From: a virus
Virus record (IMG/VR): IMGVR_UViG_3300035698_022190
Coordinates: 1 to 64,000 of that record
DNA length: 64,000 nt
Reading direction: 5' to 3' (one strand)
The translations under genes were made by a program, and so were the position numbers. Below are positions 24,183 to 33,260 of this stretch, piece by piece; the first letter of the stretch is position 1, and each line of letters begins with the position of its first letter. The notes beneath the pieces are model-generated. The model worked only from the letters and a program-made list of their open reading frames with translations, was not told the origin of the DNA and searched no databases.

Positions 24183-24765
24183 AGTTACTTAGGTTATGGT
24201 ATCCTTGGTCCTCTATTTTTAAGTCTGCTGTGTTTCTTTGATCAAGAGTAGAAAATAACTGGATCCCCCTTACTGCCTGTTCAGGTGTCATATACATATT
24301 CCATCCAAGCATATCAAAGTAATCATCTTGCATAGGAACTTCCCTACGACCATCGAAGCGCGCCCGTTTAAACCAACTGCGTGCATCCTTATCATCCGTA
24401 AGAATCATCCCGCCCCTACCCATTGGTAGTGCTTTTTTCATATGAAATGAAAGACAATGAAGTCCTCCATTATACATATCTTTTTTAAAACGCAGTGCCC
24501 CATCATAAATTTCATAAGGCTCTAGTTCATATATACCTTCCCAAGTGTTACCATTAAAGTTAACAGTCCCTCCGGCATGTATAATTGAACATGGGACGGA
24601 TGGGTAGGTGTACTTTGGTATTGTAACCGCAGTAACTTTTTTATAAACGCAAGATAAAAAGATCGCGGCTGTACAGCTTTCTAACGCAACTGCATATTTA
24701 CTTCCCGCATAACTTGCTATTATATCTTCGAATTCTGCAACTACATTAAAAGGATTATATGTCAT
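24154..24765 (-). CDS. Compact DegT/PseC-like sugar aminotransferase
   Basis: 203 residues, about half the usual DegT length. The PLP fold core is present: YAGSKYAVALESCTAAIFL, TIPKYTYPSVPCSIIHAGG, the EIYDGALRF Asp region, and the PLP-lysine segment SFHMKKALPMGRGGMIL. Most of the C-terminal small domain is missing. It may be a compact phage variant or a sugar-binding relic; the lysine is retained, which argues for activity. It overlaps the GNAT gene by 29 bases. Confidence 0.65.
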   Translation of the reverse strand: MTYNPFNVVAEFEDIIASYAGSKYAVALESCTAAIFLSCVYKKVTAVTIPKYTYPSVPCSIIHAGGTVNFNGNTWEGIYELEPYEIYDGALRFKKDMYNGGLHCLSFHMKKALPMGRGGMILTDDKDARSWFKRARFDGRREVPMQDDYFDMLGWNMYMTPEQAVRGIQLFSTLDQRNTADLKIEDQGYHNLSNYEIYTLPRT

Positions 24766-25387
24766 ATCTGTTTATTGGATAAGTTTTTGTTCGTCTAAAG
24801 TGTGCCATCATAATTTCATCATTTCCTTCATATAGCTTGCCGTTTTTATAGTTTACCGTATCAAAGTTATTCCAATCTTTCGTTTGATGTACAGTATAAA
24901 CTATATTACAGTTTTTATTTACTATTTTAGTATAGCTAGTTTCTGCCCATCCAGAAGGAGCTGGGTCTTGCAAAATTTGTTTCCATTGTGGATGTAACCT
25001 AAAAAGATTATTAATTTTCTCATTATTTTTATATAATGTCCAAGCCCCCATTACGTAATCAACATGGTTTGACCATATATCAAATTCTTTGGGCAGATAT
25101 TTATCGACATCACCATATACACAATCAAAGTCGGTATGCCCCCATATATCATAATCTTTTATGATGTCGGCGTATATAGCCCCTAGTGCTGGTCTGTAGT
25201 CCCAAACTTTTCCAGTTCCGCCAACTATGTTAGGCTCGATCCCCAATGTTTCGCGAACACGTTCTTTAAAAAGTTTTAAATTTGAGAAGATTTTATAGTC
25301 GTAATTTAAACATTCCATATTAGCAACCCACTGATCCATCCATTCTGGATAGTGCCCAAAGTAGGGTAGTAAAAATATCTTATTCAT
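24755..25387 (-). CDS. DUF6625-like glycosyltransferase-fold protein
   Basis: 210 residues. LLPYFGHYPEWMDQWV at the N-terminus, KVWDYRPALGAIYADIIK and YDIWGHTDFDCVYGDVDKYL (the DxD-type site) resemble the DUF6625 group found in capsule gene clusters. It probably transfers a sugar in the cassette. It overlaps the PIG-L gene by eight bases and the DegT gene by 11. Confidence 0.65.
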   Translation of the reverse strand: MNKIFLLPYFGHYPEWMDQWVANMECLNYDYKIFSNLKLFKERVRETLGIEPNIVGGTGKVWDYRPALGAIYADIIKDYDIWGHTDFDCVYGDVDKYLPKEFDIWSNHVDYVMGAWTLYKNNEKINNLFRLHPQWKQILQDPAPSGWAETSYTKIVNKNCNIVYTVHQTKDWNNFDTVNYKNGKLYEGNDEIMMAHFRRTKTYPINRYDI

Positions 25388-25934
25388 AGCTTTCCCAATT
25401 TAGCACATTTTCGTTTCGAAAATAAGGTGCTACGGTTTTAATTTTTAGTTGACTTGGGTAACAGTCTATCATTTTTCTTTTCAACTCTTTTTCTTCTTTA
25501 GTGGGCGTTATAATCTCACTACCCGTAGTTTTACTACTTTGGCCTGCATAGGTCATATAATGTTTTACGTTAAAAAACATTTTTGTTGTTACTCGACTTA
25601 CAGTGTTATGTATCCAGTTACCGCCCTTTTCAATCGCTGGAGTATAAACAAGATCTGCGCCTATGTAAAATAACAGTTTTTGTCGTAACGCTTCTTCTGT
25701 AAAGCTTTTATCTGGAATGTGTAAAAAGTCTACATCGACACCTATTAAAGCCATAGCTGCTAGGGTTTCGTTAATTCTTTGCTCAGTCGTGGCATCGTCT
25801 CCGCGCTCATGCTCAATGTATGAATCCGTACAGATTACAACGATCGGCTTTTCACGCATTATTGTATAGGCGCCAAAAAGAGCTTCATCGTCGTTATGGG
25901 GAGACAAAAAAACAACGTTTTTTATCGTGGACAT
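25380..25934 (-). CDS. PIG-L family N-acetyl-sugar deacetylase
   Basis: 184 residues from ATG 25934, chosen for the AGAGGAA site upstream; the frame extends further without a better start. SPHNDDEALFG is the PHPDDE zinc site (with Asn for Pro), and GNWIHNTVSRV supplies the downstream zinc-binding His. Family members deacetylate GlcNAc-type residues on sugars or lipids. It overlaps both neighbouring cassette genes. Confidence 0.75.
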   Translation of the reverse strand: MSTIKNVVFLSPHNDDEALFGAYTIMREKPIVVICTDSYIEHERGDDATTEQRINETLAAMALIGVDVDFLHIPDKSFTEEALRQKLLFYIGADLVYTPAIEKGGNWIHNTVSRVTTKMFFNVKHYMTYAGQSSKTTGSEIITPTKEEKELKRKMIDCYPSQLKIKTVAPYFRNENVLNWESYE

Positions 25935-26608
25935 GTTGAATTCCTCTCGTAACCTTTCCAAGCTAAATCAAAAGGCATATCTCGTTTCTGGCCCCCACCC
26001 TGTCGCAATACAGGATTAGTAGAAGCTAATATTTCACGTGTCCATCTTAGCTTTGGGTGATTCCAGTCACCCTCATAATTATTTTGAACAACTTGGTTTA
26101 TAAATTGAAAGTCCCCTCCACAAGAGTGTGGAAATTTTGCATCTTTAACTGCATCTGTAGTCATCACAAATCCTATCATTGAGAGCTGCCCAAAAACTAA
26201 TTCTCTTTGGCCTGCTTTCATTCTATTGTCTGTGGGAACTATTCCACCCGCGGCACGAACTTTGCTGAAAACAATGTCACCATCTCCTAATGTTCTTACA
26301 AAGCGAGATAAAGATGTGGGCATTGTATAAAAATCATCATCATCTATAACACAAAACAACTCGTTTTTTGGTAAAATTTTTAGAGCTAAGTTTAAATATA
26401 AATTATAATGTGGAACTTCGCTAGCTTTAATATAAATAGTTTGATATAGCTTATTTTCATATTGTTTGACATAGTTATTATCATAGTTATCGTCCACTAA
26501 AACAATGTGTTTTATGGTTGGGTAATCTTGAGCTTCTATACTATGGCGACATATTTTAAAGAAATTAGGTCGTCCTGATGTACGTGTTATTATAGTTAAA
26601 GGTTTCAT
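25922..26608 (-). CDS. Family 2-type glycosyltransferase
   Basis: 228 residues. ITRTSGRPNFFKICRHSI, HIVLVDDNYD and FCVIDDDDFY (DxD motif, residues about 88-97) are the GT-A nucleotide-sugar elements. Later AGGIVPTDN and a GGDFQFINQVV acceptor-side segment follow. It is abutted by another GT2 gene with no gap. It is part of the glycan cassette and has no TGA. Confidence 0.75.
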   Translation of the reverse strand: MKPLTIITRTSGRPNFFKICRHSIEAQDYPTIKHIVLVDDNYDNNYVKQYENKLYQTIYIKASEVPHYNLYLNLALKILPKNELFCVIDDDDFYTMPTSLSRFVRTLGDGDIVFSKVRAAGGIVPTDNRMKAGQRELVFGQLSMIGFVMTTDAVKDAKFPHSCGGDFQFINQVVQNNYEGDWNHPKLRWTREILASTNPVLRQGGGQKRDMPFDLAWKGYERNSTCPR

Positions 26609-27265
26609 TTATTTACCAAAGGGTGTTGTAAATTTTTCTTCTCCTGGATCTCCGCCCCACTTCTTTTTAAAGTACATGTGGTTTTTATGTGATCCGCGCC
26701 TTAAGCTACTATCTTTTTCTATGCTCTGTGAATTTAAGTATATTACTGGATCTAAAGCTGGGCAATTCATCAAGTGCTTAACGTTTGCCAACTTTACTCT
26801 ATAATGATAATCATTGTCCTCGTAATAAGCAGGAAAAAATTTCTCATCAAAAAATCCCACAGTGTTAAGAATTGATTTATGCATTAAGAAAGCACACCAA
26901 TTTTGTGGCCCTACAAATAGGCTTACATCCGGATTGCTGCCAATTAATTCTAAAATATCTTTTTTGGTTTTACCCAAAACAATGTCATCGTTTAAAATAA
27001 GAAGGTAATCAATGTCGGATAACTTAAAAGCAGTTTTCATCATATGATTCCAGCTCTTCGAAACCCCTAAATTTTTCTCACTTTGAAAGAATGCCACTTT
27101 TTTAAACTCAGTGGGTACTGTAATGTTCTGGCTGCCGTTGTCTACTAATAATAGTAGGTCCATGTCAGACATATTTTTTGCTAAATCTTTTAAAGCTCCG
27201 TCTAAAAGATCTGCTCTATTTATTGTAGGAATACCTACAGCTATTTTTAAATTTTTATTTATCAT
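26609..27265 (-). CDS. Family 2-type glycosyltransferase
   Basis: 218 residues. VGIPTINRADLLDGALKDL, LLLVDNGS and DYLLILNDDIVLG (DxD-like site, about 88-100) are typical GT2 elements, followed by FFDEKFFPAYYEDNDYHYR, the ED-type acceptor/base region of rhamnosyl-like transferases. It is the first gene of the glycan cassette, directly downstream of a UUCG-loop terminator, so it is expressed by read-through or from a promoter I cannot see. Confidence 0.8.
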   Translation of the reverse strand: MINKNLKIAVGIPTINRADLLDGALKDLAKNMSDMDLLLLVDNGSQNITVPTEFKKVAFFQSEKNLGVSKSWNHMMKTAFKLSDIDYLLILNDDIVLGKTKKDILELIGSNPDVSLFVGPQNWCAFLMHKSILNTVGFFDEKFFPAYYEDNDYHYRVKLANVKHLMNCPALDPVIYLNSQSIEKDSSLRRGSHKNHMYFKKKWGGDPGEEKFTTPFGK

Positions 27266-27272
27266 AATAGAA

Positions 27273-27300
27273 AGCGGAGAGGCCCGAAGACCTCCCCGCT
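27273..27300 (-). terminator. UUCG-loop hairpin before the glycan cassette
   Basis: On the minus strand AGCGGGGAGGTC-TTCG-GGCCTCTCCGCT forms a 12-bp stem (one mismatch, one G-U) with a C(UUCG)G loop, followed by TTCTATT. It lies eight bases before the first glycan-cassette ATG and just after the DUF669 gene. Confidence 0.75.
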
Positions 27301-27311
27301 ACTTATATTAG

Positions 27312-27725
27312 TTAGCTAAATAAATCGCTATCTGATTTAACAGCAGGTTTCCACTGTGTTAAAGTATTCTTTGGATTACCGGATGGTGTTTGACCCGGCT
27401 CTGTGTAAGCATTAACCTCAAGACCAATCATTTCTTTGACAAGATCTTCAGGATTAACATCATCATTTTCGATGAGTTTGCTTCCTGCAGCCTTTAAGAA
27501 CTGATGCAAAAATACCATTGCTTTTGGTACTAAGGAAAAATTATTCCATGCTTTACGATTTTTGTAATCCCCTTCGGCCACTACAAAAGTTACAGCGATC
27601 ATTTCGCTGCCCGTAGAAGCTGTCTTCATTTCTGCATCTTCTACTTTTAAGTTATAACGATTCATAGGCAGAGCGTCAAAACTTGCTGCTGATTCTTCGC
27701 CTATTTTTTTAAAATTAATTCCCAT
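27312..27725 (-). CDS. DUF669 family protein (probable ssDNA-binding accessory)
   Basis: 137 residues. NRYNLKVEDAEMKTASTGSE, then VTFVVAEGDYKNRKAWNNFSL and a FLHQFLKAAG helix are the DUF669 pattern. The acidic tail SDSDLFS resembles the C-terminal tip of single-strand-binding proteins. In phages DUF669 genes adjoin Sak4/RecA-like ATPases and nucleases, as here. It binds DNA or partners in recombination; the function is inferred. Confidence 0.75.
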   Translation of the reverse strand: MGINFKKIGEESAASFDALPMNRYNLKVEDAEMKTASTGSEMIAVTFVVAEGDYKNRKAWNNFSLVPKAMVFLHQFLKAAGSKLIENDDVNPEDLVKEMIGLEVNAYTEPGQTPSGNPKNTLTQWKPAVKSDSDLFS

Positions 27726-27746
27726 TAATTATATTACGGTTTCCGT

Positions 27747-28664
27747 TTATTTTATTGCTTTTAGATCATTTATTAATAGCGATGCCTCATCGTTACGTAA
27801 GTCGAATAAGCTGTCTACCATATAATCGTCGCGCAATTTATCCTTAACTATTGTTTCACTTAGTTTACTAGCTAGTTTAGTTAAGATTTGTAAGTTTTCT
27901 GCACTAACTCCGGCAGTCATTACTTCTTTTTCATTTAACACAATTTTGAAAGTTCTCCCCGATCTCTGAACAAAAGCTTCCTCTTGTTTAAACTCTACAG
28001 GTTCTCTTTCTAATCCTTCAATTCCTAAGTACCCAGTAAGGGCTTTATAGGTGAAGGTGAAGGGTTCTTTTGGTAATTTATTTGTACGATCTTTATCAAC
28101 CGTAGCTATAAAAGTTTCTCCTTCTTGAGTAAGCTCCAAAACTACATCAAACATATGAGGCAGGTATTTAGGACACTCAGGAGCAGTACCAATAATCTTC
28201 ATGAATTCCTCAGGACTATACAATACTTTAGAATGTGCTGTTACAATAACATTCATATCTAAAGAAAGCATCTTTGCCATTAAACGTTTAACATCAGATT
28301 TAATAAATTTATAATCCAATGGTTGTATCTCGTAACTCGAGTTTCCTGTTTTTAGTCGTTTTCTTAAAAGCTGTCTATCCATAATGACATCATAAAGGAC
28401 GGTAATGGGGTCTAAAACAAAAGTTTTAAAACCATTTGGGTCTCTTAATAGCTCATCAATAGCTTTATCTACTACGTCCGGATCAACTGTTTTAATTAAA
28501 GAAAAGTCGAATAGCGGTCCGTAGTGTTCTGTTCCTCGTTCGCAGTCTACTACAACTGGATTTGGAAAATGCAAAGAGGTGACTGTTTTACCTGCACCTG
28601 TTCCACCATAGATTAACATTTTTAACCTATCTGGAGATTTCGTTGCTTTTTCGAATAATGACAT
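27747..28664 (-). CDS. Sak4-like RecA-fold ATPase (AAA_24)
   Basis: 305 residues. Walker A is YGGTGAGKT (residues about 19-27); FVLDPITVLYD gives the Walker B-like strand; VIVTAHSK is a RecA-type motif. The length and placement next to DUF669 and a DnaQ-like exonuclease match phage Sak4 single-strand annealing/recombination ATPases. It is part of the recombination set of this block. Confidence 0.8.
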   Translation of the reverse strand: MSLFEKATKSPDRLKMLIYGGTGAGKTVTSLHFPNPVVVDCERGTEHYGPLFDFSLIKTVDPDVVDKAIDELLRDPNGFKTFVLDPITVLYDVIMDRQLLRKRLKTGNSSYEIQPLDYKFIKSDVKRLMAKMLSLDMNVIVTAHSKVLYSPEEFMKIIGTAPECPKYLPHMFDVVLELTQEGETFIATVDKDRTNKLPKEPFTFTYKALTGYLGIEGLEREPVEFKQEEAFVQRSGRTFKIVLNEKEVMTAGVSAENLQILTKLASKLSETIVKDKLRDDYMVDSLFDLRNDEASLLINDLKAIK

Positions 28665-28675
28665 ATTATTTTTGG

Positions 28676-29344
28676 TTAGTATTTTTCCATATATACGTAT
28701 TGACGTACAACTTGGTAAACTTTAAATGTTGCCTTTACGTCGCGTAAGCAATAGTCAGAAATCTCTTTTATTCGTCCGTCTAAATATGCTTTTTCTACGT
28801 CCTTAGCTTTTATCTCGCCCTCTTTAGGAGACTTAACCCCTAAGCGATCACAAGCTAAATCTAATGTAACTGAGTTACCAATATTCCAATCTGACAGGAT
28901 TTGCATCACGTCAAAATGCGGGTATTTTTGAAAACGTCTTGTATTAGTAAAATATCCATTAGTTGAGGGTAAGCTGTGCACCATAGATCTTTTTAAGATA
29001 AAGGGCACGTCAAAGCCTAAACCGTTGAACGAAATATACATTCCGTTTCCGAACTTCTGTAGCAATTTCCAGAAAGGCTCTAGAATGCCTGTTACTTCGT
29101 CCCCAACTAAAGAGAAGGAGTCAAAGTTGTTGCTGTTGGTTTGGCGCATTAAACCTATGCAGATAATCTTTCCTAAGAAAGGATTAGTCCCCATAAGCAT
29201 TCGCGTCGCCTCTTTTTCTGCCTCTTCAGTGCGCTCTTTATTCCAGAAATAACGATTTAATTTCTTATCGAGTTCGGCTTGCTGGGCGTTTGAGAGAGGT
29301 TCTTCTTGAGGTATTGTTTCTATGTCGAAAGTTAATGTTTCCAT
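28676..29344 (-). CDS. DnaQ-like 3'-5' exonuclease (PolB exo2 type)
   Basis: 222 residues. TFDIETIP (Asp/Glu of exo I), SFNGLGFDVPFILKR (exo II) and ISDYCLRDVKATFKVY (exo III) are the RNase H-fold exonuclease residues, in the arrangement of the predicted PolB-related exonuclease family. The ATG lies five bases after a TATATT -10 (promoter 29350-29378), so the mRNA is probably leaderless. It leads the exonuclease-Sak4-DUF669 unit. Confidence 0.8.
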   Translation of the reverse strand: METLTFDIETIPQEEPLSNAQQAELDKKLNRYFWNKERTEEAEKEATRMLMGTNPFLGKIICIGLMRQTNSNNFDSFSLVGDEVTGILEPFWKLLQKFGNGMYISFNGLGFDVPFILKRSMVHSLPSTNGYFTNTRRFQKYPHFDVMQILSDWNIGNSVTLDLACDRLGVKSPKEGEIKAKDVEKAYLDGRIKEISDYCLRDVKATFKVYQVVRQYVYMEKY

Positions 29345-29349
29345 TATTA

Positions 29350-29378
29350 AATATAACTGATTTCGAGTTTAAAGTCAA
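29350..29378 (-). promoter_or_regulatory. Sigma70-type promoter, TTGACT-17-TATATT, leaderless
   Basis: On the minus strand: -35 TTGACT (29378-29373), 17-bp spacer, -10 TATATT (29355-29350), five bases (TAATA) and then the exonuclease ATG at 29344. Same hexamers and ATG distance as the promoter at 3405-3433. Confidence 0.8.
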
Positions 29379-29388
29379 TTAAATAACA

Positions 29389-30144
29389 TTAACTTAGTAA
29401 CAAAGGTTCAGTCGTCGGAGCAATAATAAATTTATTTTTGATCGTCGGAAACCGTTGTTTTAATTGAGTTTGTAGAAGTTCTGGAGAATTGGTTCTTGGA
29501 GACAAATGACCTAAGAGGACCCATTTAACTGTTTTTAAATTGATAAATTCTTCAATGAAGTCAAGGGTTTGTTGGTTGCTCATGTGGCCCCACGGACTGT
29601 CTACTCTTTCTTTATGTTCTTGCACATAATCTTCGTAATTCCAAAGAGATTGGTAGTCATAATCTGCTTCTAAAAAGTATGCGTCACAGTCTTTCAAAGC
29701 GTTCACCATAATAGGGCTAAAGCTTCCGCTGTCAGCCATCATACCAAGTTTTTTCTTGGTTGATTTTTCATAAATAGTAAAGCCGTTACTTGCCTGTGAA
29801 TCATGCCTTGTGCTAAAAGCGCTTATCTTAAAGTCTCCTATTTCTATAGTGTCTCCGCCTTCCATATAATTAATGACGCAGTTTTTAAACTTTGCTTCTT
29901 TAATTAAATAAGAGGCTTGTGGCATATAGATAGGACACTGAACTTTTCTTCCTAAAACTCCTGCCCCTGCGATATGGTCGCCATGCTCGTGTGTAATAAA
30001 TAAGGCATCTGGTTCTAATTCTTCAGCTGCAGCCACGGTTAATTTTTTATAACTAACCCCCGCATCAATTAAAATAGACGTTTTATTATTATATATTAAG
30101 CATGCGTTTCCCTGTGAGGAGCTGTATAAAGAATGTATATACAT
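29389..30144 (-). CDS. Metallo-beta-lactamase-fold protein (YycJ-like)
   Basis: 251 residues. The metal site FITHEHGDHIAG (HxHxDH, about residues 49-60), ADSGS, and LLGHLSPRTN fit the MBL-fold group that includes YycJ/WalJ and DNA-processing nucleases. SSSQGNACLIY at the N-terminus is typical of YycJ. It probably acts as a nuclease or phosphodiesterase. The start codon overlaps the stop of the primase-helicase gene at one base. Confidence 0.8.
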   Translation of the reverse strand: MYIHSLYSSSQGNACLIYNNKTSILIDAGVSYKKLTVAAAEELEPDALFITHEHGDHIAGAGVLGRKVQCPIYMPQASYLIKEAKFKNCVINYMEGGDTIEIGDFKISAFSTRHDSQASNGFTIYEKSTKKKLGMMADSGSFSPIMVNALKDCDAYFLEADYDYQSLWNYEDYVQEHKERVDSPWGHMSNQQTLDFIEEFINLKTVKWVLLGHLSPRTNSPELLQTQLKQRFPTIKNKFIIAPTTEPLLLS

Positions 30145-32876
30145 TAGAGAAATTCTGGTTTTATTCTTAAGACTTTTACGCTTTTACCGTTCATTTTACG
30201 AACTACGCAGTCTTTATCATATAGTTTTTCGTTGTCTGCTAATTCAGAAATAACCGCTTTCCTAGCATGTGATAATTGTCCCTCTGCTGAAGACCTAAGA
30301 AAACTTTGGACTTCTTTGAAGGCAGTTGTGGCTAAGATATGAGGAACTTCATCATCAGGATTTTCATCTATCCGGGTGTAATATCCCACAACCGGTACAC
30401 GTAAATCGTCCTCAATGTCTGTTGTTTTGCCCGACTGTAGTCTAACCTTGCCTGTTGTAAGTAGTTCTTGTAAAATCATTAAGAACCTTTCTGAGGCTAG
30501 CTCCGATGAAGCTTCAGTTATAATTGAAAGCAACTGAACTTCAAGCATTGCGTTAAATCGGTCTATCTCTTGTTTTGCATCACGCGGTGTCCATAAAAAC
30601 TCTGCTACTGATTGAAAGCTTGTAGCCAATAGAGCTATATTACGGGCAACGCGAACATCATTGGATGAGCCTTCCACTTTTGGATAAAAGTTATTAATAT
30701 GGTCATCCAGCGTTTTATGTAACATAATAGGATTAAACGACAGCGCCTTATGTATGTAACGTGCCGTAAAGCCTGAATACAAATGTTTCATATTCATTAC
30801 TCTTCGTCCCCGTACTAAATCTTTAGAAGACATTTTAAAAGTAATTGGAACCATTCGTGCTAAATTAGAAGCTTCTCCGCCAGGGGTGTCTTCGCCGGTT
30901 GAGGCTATCCACCCACGTACTACATACGTTGGGGCTGTTTCTAATGTTTGCGTCATACGAGAACGAGCCGTATTATCAGCAAAGTTCTGCAGTAAGGTTA
31001 ACGCCGCACTTTCTGCACTTTGTTTTCCAAACATACGTTTTTTAAAGTCATCAATTAAGAATAAAGCATCTTTAAAGAAGTATCCGATACGTCCTAGCAC
31101 GTTAGCTGTAGAACTCCATGAAGCTATAGATTCAAAGTCACCAAAGAAGTTTTGAAAAGCTGCCATAATATATGACTTACCCTTACCAGATTCACCGCGA
31201 ACAAAGAATGAAAAACGTGTTTTGTCTCCCTTTATAAATGGAAAGATAATACCTAAAAAGGTATAGGCTAGTGCCATTCGCGTCATTTCATAATTTCCTA
31301 AATTAAGTAAATCTTCTTTTATATGAGTCTTTAAATCTTCAAACTCTTCGTCCGTAATAATTTGTAAGTCTAAGGAACTTGCGAACTCTTCGCCTGATAA
31401 ATCAACTTCAATATCGTCGTTTTTTTGAACACCTTTATTACTTATTAAAACAGAAGGAGATCTATATACATCGGGGTAAACAAGGTCTGGGTCTGTTTTA
31501 TCATACCCAAATTGTTTCAATACAATAATTTCCTTAGTCTTTGAAAACTTATTTATAGCATGCCTAATTGTATTAATATTATCAATTAGTAAACCGTCTG
31601 GTCCTAATATTTGATATATTACTGCCTTAAACTTGTTATCATCTACATAGTCTTCATGATTAATTTGAAACCCTGTTTCAAAACCATCTTTCTGTAAAGT
31701 ACCTTTATATACATCAATGTGCTGAATACCGTCACTCACTTTTAAACGCTCATTTAACTGCATATGAAACGATGAAATTTGACGAGTAATGGTATGTCCT
31801 TTTTGAGTGTTTATGTGCTCATAATAACAATTACCATTTTTAAACAAAAAGTCAAGTTTATTAGTAGCATTTACATCAGCTGTTGTCTCTTTTGTTTTCC
31901 AATGATAAAAAGCAATAGGACTCTTTCCTGCACCAATTTCGGCACAAGTTTTTGGACAGATATTATCATATTTAGAATCTTGTAATTTTTCGCAAGTGAT
32001 GGGACAGTAGCCTGTTCCTCCATCATCATTGTCGCGAATCTTTCCCTTCATATGGTTGATAGAATCCATTGTTTTTTGAGCACTATAGTTTTTCATTTTC
32101 TTAAAAAACTGCTCAACAATAAACTCTTCTCCGCCCTCAGTATTTAAAAACAAATACCCTAAGACTTCTCTAAAGAAATTAGGCGCTTCCCGTGCATCTA
32201 AGCACCTGTCCCATGTTGTTTTAATAGCAGAACATCTGTGTAAAATATCTAAATAAGGCTCATTAATTTGTTTTAGATCCTGTAAGATGGAATACTCTAC
32301 TACAGTTAAATCAATAGGGTCTATGAAATTGCTAAATGCTTTCGCTTTGTGGTGATATCCTGCAGGACCTTTTACAAGGCTTCCTAAGTTTGTTTTGGAA
32401 ATCTTTCCTTGTTTTGGAAAAAGTTCCCAAGCAATTCCTTCATCTACAGCAGTCATGTCTTTAAAAATAGTATCTAAACCTTTTTTGACTGTAGTGGCAC
32501 TTACAGGTTTATCAAAAAAGATCCAAACGTGATATCCCTTAAACCCAGAAAACTCAATATATGAGGCCATGCCATGTTGTTTAAATAAATTTTTAACAAT
32601 GTTTGCTTGCTGCAGAAGACGCTCTTTCCAAACTTCTAATTTGAAACCATCCGCGGAATATACGTTTTTTGTAATATCAATATCGACAACGGCCCATTTA
32701 ACTGTGCTTTCTAAATCCAGTTGATAGAGCCCGATAGTTTGACGTCCCTGTAGATGCGCATCAATTACTGTATCATCAATTTGTGCCTTCTCCGGATTGT
32801 ATGTCCCGTTAGGACGCTGTATAGCATAAACATCATCACGATGCACAAAAAGTTTTTTAAAAGTTTTTACGTCCAT
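30144..32876 (-). CDS. AEP-type primase-helicase
   Basis: 910 residues. The N-terminal archaeo-eukaryotic primase domain has WAVVDIDI (catalytic Asp pair, about 62-69), YIEFSGFKGYHVWIFFD and ELFPKQGKISKTNLGSLVKG, as in TOTE-type primases. A Cys cluster (YCPITCEK, then NICPKTC, about 297-320) would bind zinc. The C-terminal AAA+/SF3-like helicase has GESGKGKSYIM (Walker A) and LFLIDDFKKR (Walker B). One protein would therefore prime and unwind at the fork, as with other phage primase-helicases. All Trp codons are TGG. Confidence 0.85.
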   Translation of the reverse strand: MDVKTFKKLFVHRDDVYAIQRPNGTYNPEKAQIDDTVIDAHLQGRQTIGLYQLDLESTVKWAVVDIDITKNVYSADGFKLEVWKERLLQQANIVKNLFKQHGMASYIEFSGFKGYHVWIFFDKPVSATTVKKGLDTIFKDMTAVDEGIAWELFPKQGKISKTNLGSLVKGPAGYHHKAKAFSNFIDPIDLTVVEYSILQDLKQINEPYLDILHRCSAIKTTWDRCLDAREAPNFFREVLGYLFLNTEGGEEFIVEQFFKKMKNYSAQKTMDSINHMKGKIRDNDDGGTGYCPITCEKLQDSKYDNICPKTCAEIGAGKSPIAFYHWKTKETTADVNATNKLDFLFKNGNCYYEHINTQKGHTITRQISSFHMQLNERLKVSDGIQHIDVYKGTLQKDGFETGFQINHEDYVDDNKFKAVIYQILGPDGLLIDNINTIRHAINKFSKTKEIIVLKQFGYDKTDPDLVYPDVYRSPSVLISNKGVQKNDDIEVDLSGEEFASSLDLQIITDEEFEDLKTHIKEDLLNLGNYEMTRMALAYTFLGIIFPFIKGDKTRFSFFVRGESGKGKSYIMAAFQNFFGDFESIASWSSTANVLGRIGYFFKDALFLIDDFKKRMFGKQSAESAALTLLQNFADNTARSRMTQTLETAPTYVVRGWIASTGEDTPGGEASNLARMVPITFKMSSKDLVRGRRVMNMKHLYSGFTARYIHKALSFNPIMLHKTLDDHINNFYPKVEGSSNDVRVARNIALLATSFQSVAEFLWTPRDAKQEIDRFNAMLEVQLLSIITEASSELASERFLMILQELLTTGKVRLQSGKTTDIEDDLRVPVVGYYTRIDENPDDEVPHILATTAFKEVQSFLRSSAEGQLSHARKAVISELADNEKLYDKDCVVRKMNGKSVKVLRIKPEFL

Positions 32877-32882
32877 AAGTTA

Positions 32883-33260
32883 TTATTTGATATTAATTTC
32901 ATGCCATTCCACTTTCTTATCTACAACAAGTTTGCGAATGTCACGTTGTTTTTTAGTTAGCCTAGCATTGCCAGACTTTATTTCTACAAAAGTTATTTTT
33001 TTATCACCAAAGACCATATAGTCTATGGGCATCCCTAAAAAAGTAGACTGCCTTGGATTATAAGGGAAGTCCTTTAAAAAAGGGGCCACTTTTTCAGTGA
33101 CGTGTCCTAGTAAAACTTCACTAGATTTTTTTTGGCTTAGTAATTTACTATACTTTTCGCTAGCATTTCTTTGTATTTTAAGCAAAGCACCAAATAGCCC
33201 AATTACCATTGCCAGTAATCCTAAAAATAAAATAAGACCCGTTGTTGTTAAGGGTTCCAT
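32883..33260 (-). CDS. Membrane-anchored Holliday-junction-resolvase-like endonuclease
   Basis: 125 residues. One N-terminal membrane segment (TTGLILFLGLLAMVIGLFGA) is followed by KKSSEVLLGHVTEKVAPFL, IDYMVFGDKKITFVEIKSG and LTKKQRDIRKLV. The Asp and ExK of the latter are the restriction-endonuclease-fold active site of the Endonuc_Holl family. Substrate and cellular role are not known for most members. It follows the primase-helicase start by six bases in the same unit. Confidence 0.75.
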   Translation of the reverse strand: MEPLTTTGLILFLGLLAMVIGLFGALLKIQRNASEKYSKLLSQKKSSEVLLGHVTEKVAPFLKDFPYNPRQSTFLGMPIDYMVFGDKKITFVEIKSGNARLTKKQRDIRKLVVDKKVEWHEINIK

